DNA from: Adiantum capillus-veneris
Taxonomy: Eukaryota > Streptophyta > Polypodiopsida > Polypodiales > Pteridaceae
Assembly: GCA_014529385.2 (NCBI GenBank)
Contig: CM043971.1
Coordinates: 60,778,709-60,842,708 of the forward strand
DNA: 64,000 bases
Direction: 5' to 3'
Below the pieces are notes generated by a model that worked only from the letters and a program-made list of their open reading frames with translations, ran no database searches and was not told the origin of the DNA. Below, in pieces: positions 59,061 through 64,000 of this stretch (position 1 is its first letter; the number at the start of each line of letters is the position of its first letter). Both the position numbers and the translations under genes were made by a program.

Positions 59061-61660
59061 TGTCGCGATGTGGTGTTTGCTGTCGTTTTGGCTTCATCTG
59101 TTGCATTGCTTGTAACTTTGTCGAACCACAACAATAACTATGATCAATTAGAGCGGACATCTATCATCATAACCATTCATCTTTTAAGATCCTCTGATTA
59201 CTTTTATGTATGCTCTTCGTCATTGGGGACTTCTTTGTTCCTGTGCAATCATGTTGTTAGTGTTGTCTGCAGCTTTATCATTGTAGGCCATTCTTCGACT
59301 CGCCATTGAGGAGAAGTATGCTATGATATGAAATTGTTGCTCCAATTCATTTTTCAATTGATTTGAGTAGAATTTCCTTATTGTTGATGTAGAAGGAATA
59401 TGTACAAGAGGATGGTGATAGGAGTCTATAGATTAGGGTCTAAAACCTGGATGACCAAAGGGAAAAAATGCGGTGGGGAAAAAAATGCCTTTGGTATACA
59501 CTCTTATTGGAGTTGAGCAGTTGAACGTGAAGTACATGTTCATGAAAGGTGAGTGCTTGGGTGAAACATGGAAAGAGTGCCTGATGCAAGTGCCAATTAT
59601 GGGACACTCTATATGCATATGAGAAATTTGTCAACAAAAGCATGCAATGTGAAAGAAGGAGATGATGGGTGTTTCGAGGAATAAATGTAGCACATGTGAC
59701 ATCAAAAGATGTCTCAATAGCTTCCACCTTTCCAAGAAGGGTTTTCGATGTAGATGTTTCTCCACTTGTATCTCACTGGGCTTAGTATGTGAGTGTCTTT
59801 TGGACCTTCTCCTTCACTTCACCAGACTTAAGTACTTAGACTTCGTCTCTTTTGCTCACCTATACCAGCATGAGCGACACAACGTAAATATGCTCAACTC
59901 TTCCAGCTTGAGCAGTATCTAGAATATCTAAGACACTTAGACCACAGAGAATATTACTTGAATCTTTCGGACTAACACCTCACTCATTTTGTGGCTTAGC
60001 TACTCGACTCTGACTTGTATGGCTTGTCGGTTGCATGTTGACACTGCTTTGTGACAAGTTCTTCGGCTATTGTAGTGGCTGCTGAGACATACTTCGTGAA
60101 GTTTCATCGTTTTCCTGCACCTTCTTCTCTTTGTAGTGCTCAGGCCTCTCGTCAGTATTTTCTTCATGTGGATTATGGATTTTTTTATTTTTTTCTTAAT
60201 AATAAACAAAGAAAATCTTTTAAAAAAACTTAACAAAAGAAAAATCATTCAAATAGAAATCTAAATGCTATGTACCCTATACACATGTCCCTAGGGGTTC
60301 ATAAATGGGTCTTGTCCCCATACTCCTCTATAACACTGCTATGAGGGCATATACTCTAAATTTCGTCAAAAAATTATCACAATAAAACGCAAAAATTCAA
60401 TGCCTCTCACAAAACATTGCCCTCTAATAGTCATAATGTTAGGTCCGCATTCAGAATGCCTCCCCCCCTCCTATTTGGAGTCAACCTTTACGACATGGTA
60501 TCGCAAAGGGTATGCGTTGTGCTTGGGCAATTAAAAGTTGTGCCTATGCATGCCTTGTAATGTAGCCCTATTATGCATACACAGTCAATGCATGGAAAAG
60601 ATTTATGTTGTGCAAGATGTGGGTATAATCAATTTGCTTATTGGCATTTGTTGGCGAGGCTTCCTATTCTAAGCAATGTAATGGTCTTTGAAGCTTCTGT
60701 ATGGTTGCTTGATTGAAGCGACGTGCTCTCTTCTAACTATACTATAATCGTAGGAAGAATTGTAAGAATTCAAGCGGCAATGCACTGACATCAGTTTTGT
60801 TGTTCTTCTTTGGGACCCATTTCTTTGCGATTATTGGTTGTTTTGTTGCTAACGCTCTTTTGGGAACCCATACTTGCCCGTGATTTGTTTGTGTTTGAAG
60901 AGACTTCTGTGGGATCCACCTTTTGTTGTGTGAGTCGACAGTGGTCTTTGCTTGAGCGCTTGTACGCTTGGTTGGGGACGGGATTTAGGATTTGAAAGTT
61001 GATACTGTGGTTGTTTTGGAATCCAAATGAATTCCTGACTTTTTTGTGCTTGAATCAACTTCTTTGGAGCCCAAACCTGAGTTGTGAAATCTTGCGACTT
61101 TGTGATATTCTTACTCCTTTGTGCATGCTTTCCTTGTTTTTGTTTTGGTGTTGGATCTTGTGATTTGTCATTAGAGATCTTTGTCTTCTTGATCCATATC
61201 TATTTTTGGCCGATCTGGCTTTTTGGTATCCAAATTTGTCGAGCTTTTTGGCTTTGACTTGTTGTCCTGTTCTTTTGACCTGGCATGGTTGTTGCTGAAG
61301 GGGTTGGTGATAGTGATGGCCTGAGTTGATGATAGGGGATGTCTTAAGATTCATCACTATCGCTACTATCCTCAGCAAGGTTGACTTCTTGTACTTTCCC
61401 TTGATTTTTTGGCTGGTAGTGGAAAGCTACTTTGTGTTTGCTCCTAGGTGGTAGTTTCTTGGAGGACTTTTCTAGACCATTGATTAGAGCATTGTTAGCT
61501 CCTTTCTATGGTCGTATTCCTCCTAGTAGCTGAGTCTTTTGCATCATTATTAGGAGCCATGTATGAGGATGCTTGTGGTGGCCGTGTCTTCACCAAGGAG
61601 TTTGGAATCTACTTTTGATGCAATTTATTCGTGTAGCGATGACATTGATTCCCGAGTCGT
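59061..61660 (-). other. Tail and W-x-P-K region of the second E1-family element
   Basis: Matches E1 16151-18720. The coding-strand pieces 60849-61058 and 61055-61378 retain FIWIPKQPQYQLSNPKS, WAPKKL, KYGFPKE and similar motifs, in two frames. Some motif copies are changed (KVWVPKRE in E1 is KYGFPKER here), and a stop precedes FELQ at about 61663. No RT or integrase is present, in agreement with E1. Confidence 0.75.
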
Positions 61661-61665
61661 TGATC

Positions 61666-62187
61666 TTATTGAAGCTCAAAGTGCTCTACAGAGTCATAGA
61701 ACTCGTCGTCTTCTTCATCTTTTGATTCTCCACATTTCTTTGTTTGCTCCTTATGTCGAGAGCTTGTTGATGTCTGGTTCTCTTTGTTTTCTTGGATTAC
61801 ACTGACTACAAAATAAGGAACGACATCATAGCCATTTTCATCACAAAACTTTGTTGTGGGAGCATCCTCCACGGCACACACGTCCAGAGTAGCCAAGATG
61901 TGTTCCCATCTAAAAGGCTCTAACTCTTCTTCAGGAAATGGTTCTGGGATATAGTCCATATCCTCTATAACCCGCTCTAGGATAAATTCATCAAGTTTCA
62001 AGCTACCACATTGTGAAACTCCACACATCCACAGTTCTTTAGGCTTACCTAACCAATCTGGAAGTTCTGATCCTACTTTCAAGAGGGCATCTAATGTCTC
62101 ATTAACCTTCTCTGCCAACACAGATCCTCCTGAACTAGCACTTCTCGGTTTCTCATCCGTTGATGGTTCTTCTAGAGGTTTAACCAT
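61666..62187 (-). pseudogene. Fused gag-linker/C-terminal frame with protease deleted
   Basis: A 173-codon open frame. Its first part (SASSGGSVLAEKVNETLDAL) matches the E1 gag linker at about 20460-20530, and it passes directly to GSELPDWLGKPKELWMCGVS, which in E1 follows the protease (about 19110). The intervening about 1.3 kb, with the whole protease, is missing and the reading frame is kept. It continues with EELEPFRWEHILATLDVCAV without the stops seen in E1. Confidence 0.85.
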
Positions 62188-62322
62188 CTATGTAAGAGAA
62201 GGTTCCTCCTTTTCATCATGTTGTTTTATCTTCTCCTCAGCTTCGGTAAGCTTCTCAGCTAGGGATTTTTGCTCTTGTTCCCTGTGTGCTTTCATCCTAG
62301 TCTTTCTAGCTTTCCAACTATT

Positions 62323-62970
62323 TCATTTGCTCTTGGTTTTCTGACTAGGTGTGTCTATCTTTGGTCCATCATCTGTCTTTGGACTCGTGCCACTTTCCGT
62401 GTTCTTTGTCTCTTGATTCTCATCAGCTTTCTTTTGAGCTTGTGCTCTCGTAACCACTTGAACAGGTACGACATTTTCATTTTCTGAGCTATTAGGTAGC
62501 TGAACAATCCCTAATACATTTGTCATGATTTTCCTGATTTGGTTTGGTTTTTTCGGGCAATCAGGGATCAAGTGAGTGATGCCACACTCAAGACAATAGT
62601 CATTTACTTCAGTGATCTCCGTATGAGGACATTGTTTGACCAAGTGGTTGTCAAGACTTTTGTGACAATCTATCTCTAGTTGAGGAGATTCTTTTAGCAT
62701 TTCCTCTTGGCTATAAGCAAGCTTTGACCTAGATAAGCCGCTACTTGCAATGAATTGCAATGTCCTTTCGTCCATTTCATACCTTCTTTCTTTCGATTGA
62801 AACCCAGGAGGTGGAGGTTGTACCGGCCTCACCACTCCATGTGTTTCTCTCACATTTTGTTTCTCCGAAGGGTAGTACTCACTTTGGTTGCTATACCACA
62901 TTGTAGCTGGTACTGGCGTTGGTTTATTTGATGCTTCCATCATTGGCATGTATCTCATGTCTACCTGCAT
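62323..62970 (-). pseudogene. Gag knuckle and linker of the second E1-family element
   Basis: A continuous 215-codon frame covering what is split in two frames in E1. The knuckle is complete: CLECGITHLIPDC, a CX2CX3HX4C spacing one residue shorter than the usual form. The frame ends at a TGA that is CGA (Arg) in E1, a C-to-T change. The next linker segment (62190-62320) is present but out of phase. Confidence 0.83.
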
Positions 62971-63043
62971 TCTAGCACCTGGCAGCGGAGGTTGTTGTCC
63001 TAAGACAAGTTGTGGCCTTAAAATTCCCTGTAATGTATCTAGT

Positions 63044-64000
63044 GATAGTCGTTTTTTGGCTCTTTGTAATTGCCACAGTGAGTTACCTCACCCTACCAAA
63101 ATCACCCAAACACTGTGGCTATCCCTACCATTTCACTGTACATAGGCGTGCGTGAGTCACGAGACTTTTCCCATATCTTCTTAAAAAAACCCTCAATTAG
63201 CTAGCCATTGGGCTAGTTGAGCCAAAAAAACATAAAAAAAATAAAAAATATAAGTATATTATGGCCTATGCGTATGTAAATATTTCTTTGTATATAGGGC
63301 CTAAATAAAATATTTTTTCATAATTATTTTGGTATTTATTTTAATATTTCTACCTAGGAGTGTGATATTTATGCTCTGTACATTGCCTCACCATTACCAC
63401 AATTTTTCTTACCATTTTTCATATTCTTTATTCCATATAGAAATATTTTCATGTAAGCTTCTCTTATATTTGGTGTAACTCCATCCCAACAAAAATCCAA
63501 AAAAACTAGTTCTATTTATGTGTATATTTTTTTCACTATTGTGATTTTTTCCTTCCTACATATATTCTTTATTACTCTCATAAATTAGACCACCAAAAAT
63601 ATTCATCTTTTTATGGTAGACTTATAATGAGAGAGATTTCTTTTGACCCCTTTATATTTTTTCCACTTATATTATTTATATTTGACATGTACATATTTTT
63701 TAGACCCCTCAATATTTGATTTTCTTAGTTGTACTATTCACTTATATCACAATCTCAACAATATCTTCAATTATAGACCTACCAAATAAGGTCAAGGGTA
63801 GGTAGCATGCATACATGCACTATGGAGGGCTCACTCTTGGAGGTATTCAAAAGAATCATCCAAAGAAGGACCCCACAAGGACCTTGTGCAGTGGAAAAAA
63901 ACGGTCGGTTTTGCTGAATTTTTAAAGTTCACTTGCTCTCCGAATTTGAAAAGGTGATACAAACAAAAGTTGTAGGTCGTGGGCTGAACTTTTGCCTCAA
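63044..64000. other. AT-rich right end, nothing recognised
   Basis: No motif-bearing frame, LTR edge or tandem repeat. AT-rich from about 63180 onward with many TATTTTTT and ATATTT strings. Confidence 0.5.

Larger units (their letters stand above)
58137..63043 (-). mobile_element. Second E1-family element, truncated and internally deleted
   Basis: Same family, orientation and order as E1: LTR (58137-59060), tail, W-x-P-K domain, gag C-terminal part. It lacks the last ~25 bp of LTR and the polypurine tract (the LTR is cut at GAGTTATG and joined to CGCGATGTGG). It also lacks the helicase fragment, about 1.3 kb holding the protease, and everything upstream of the gag knuckle region (homology ends at about 63043). 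It preserves several codons that are stops in E1, so the two copies have decayed independently. Confidence 0.87.

Overview
The window looks like repeat-rich nuclear DNA from a land plant with a large genome. I base this on the plant-type LTR retrotransposons (a Ty3/gypsy element with an integrase-linked chromodomain, a gypsy element with two RNase H domains, and a Ty1/copia element), tRNA-iMet and tRNA-Asp-like primer sites, palindromic satellite DNA, and intron-like splice signals. I cannot name the species. No intact host gene is visible. The only host-derived coding material is a broken plant CTD/NIF-type phosphatase-like gene (about 10.9-12.55 kb) and a DEAD-box RNA helicase fragment carried inside a retroelement.

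Layout. 0-9.2 kb: a short tandem repeat, then two decayed minus-strand copies of one gypsy family (2576-5035 and 5970-9210). 9.6-12.7 kb: a palindromic satellite block, the phosphatase pseudogene, and a small LTR-like fragment. 14493-35601: a 21.1-kb minus-strand retroelement, here called E1, bounded by 0.95-kb LTRs and the 5-bp target duplication ATCTA. It carries gag and an aspartic protease but no reverse transcriptase or integrase, so it should be non-autonomous. Its leader holds a tandem array of a palindrome. A dual-RNase-H (Tat-lineage) gypsy element, E2 (24619-33880), sits inside that leader. 38.8-39.1 kb: a (GA)48 tract, a primer-site complement and a 148-bp LTR.

39457-58030: a three-level nest. 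A satellite block was split by a copia element (40436-57263). That copia was split by an 11.5-kb plus-strand chromovirus (40856-52383) with the perfect 5-bp duplication TCAAT and 3.2-kb LTRs. 58137-63043: a second, truncated copy of the E1 family with an in-frame deletion of the protease. 63044-64000: AT-rich sequence with nothing recognised.

How it fits together: the order of events can be read from the nesting (satellite, then copia, then chromovirus; E1, then E2). Most polyproteins carry stops and frameshifts, and many stops read as C-to-T changes. The most interesting points are: (1) a likely spliced first gag exon inside the chromovirus LTR, whose donor and acceptor join in phase; (2) the gag-protease-only E1 family with its palindrome-array leader, repeated W-x-P-K peptide motif and captured helicase fragment; (3) palindromic tandem arrays appearing independently in a satellite, the E1 leader and the chromovirus LTR.
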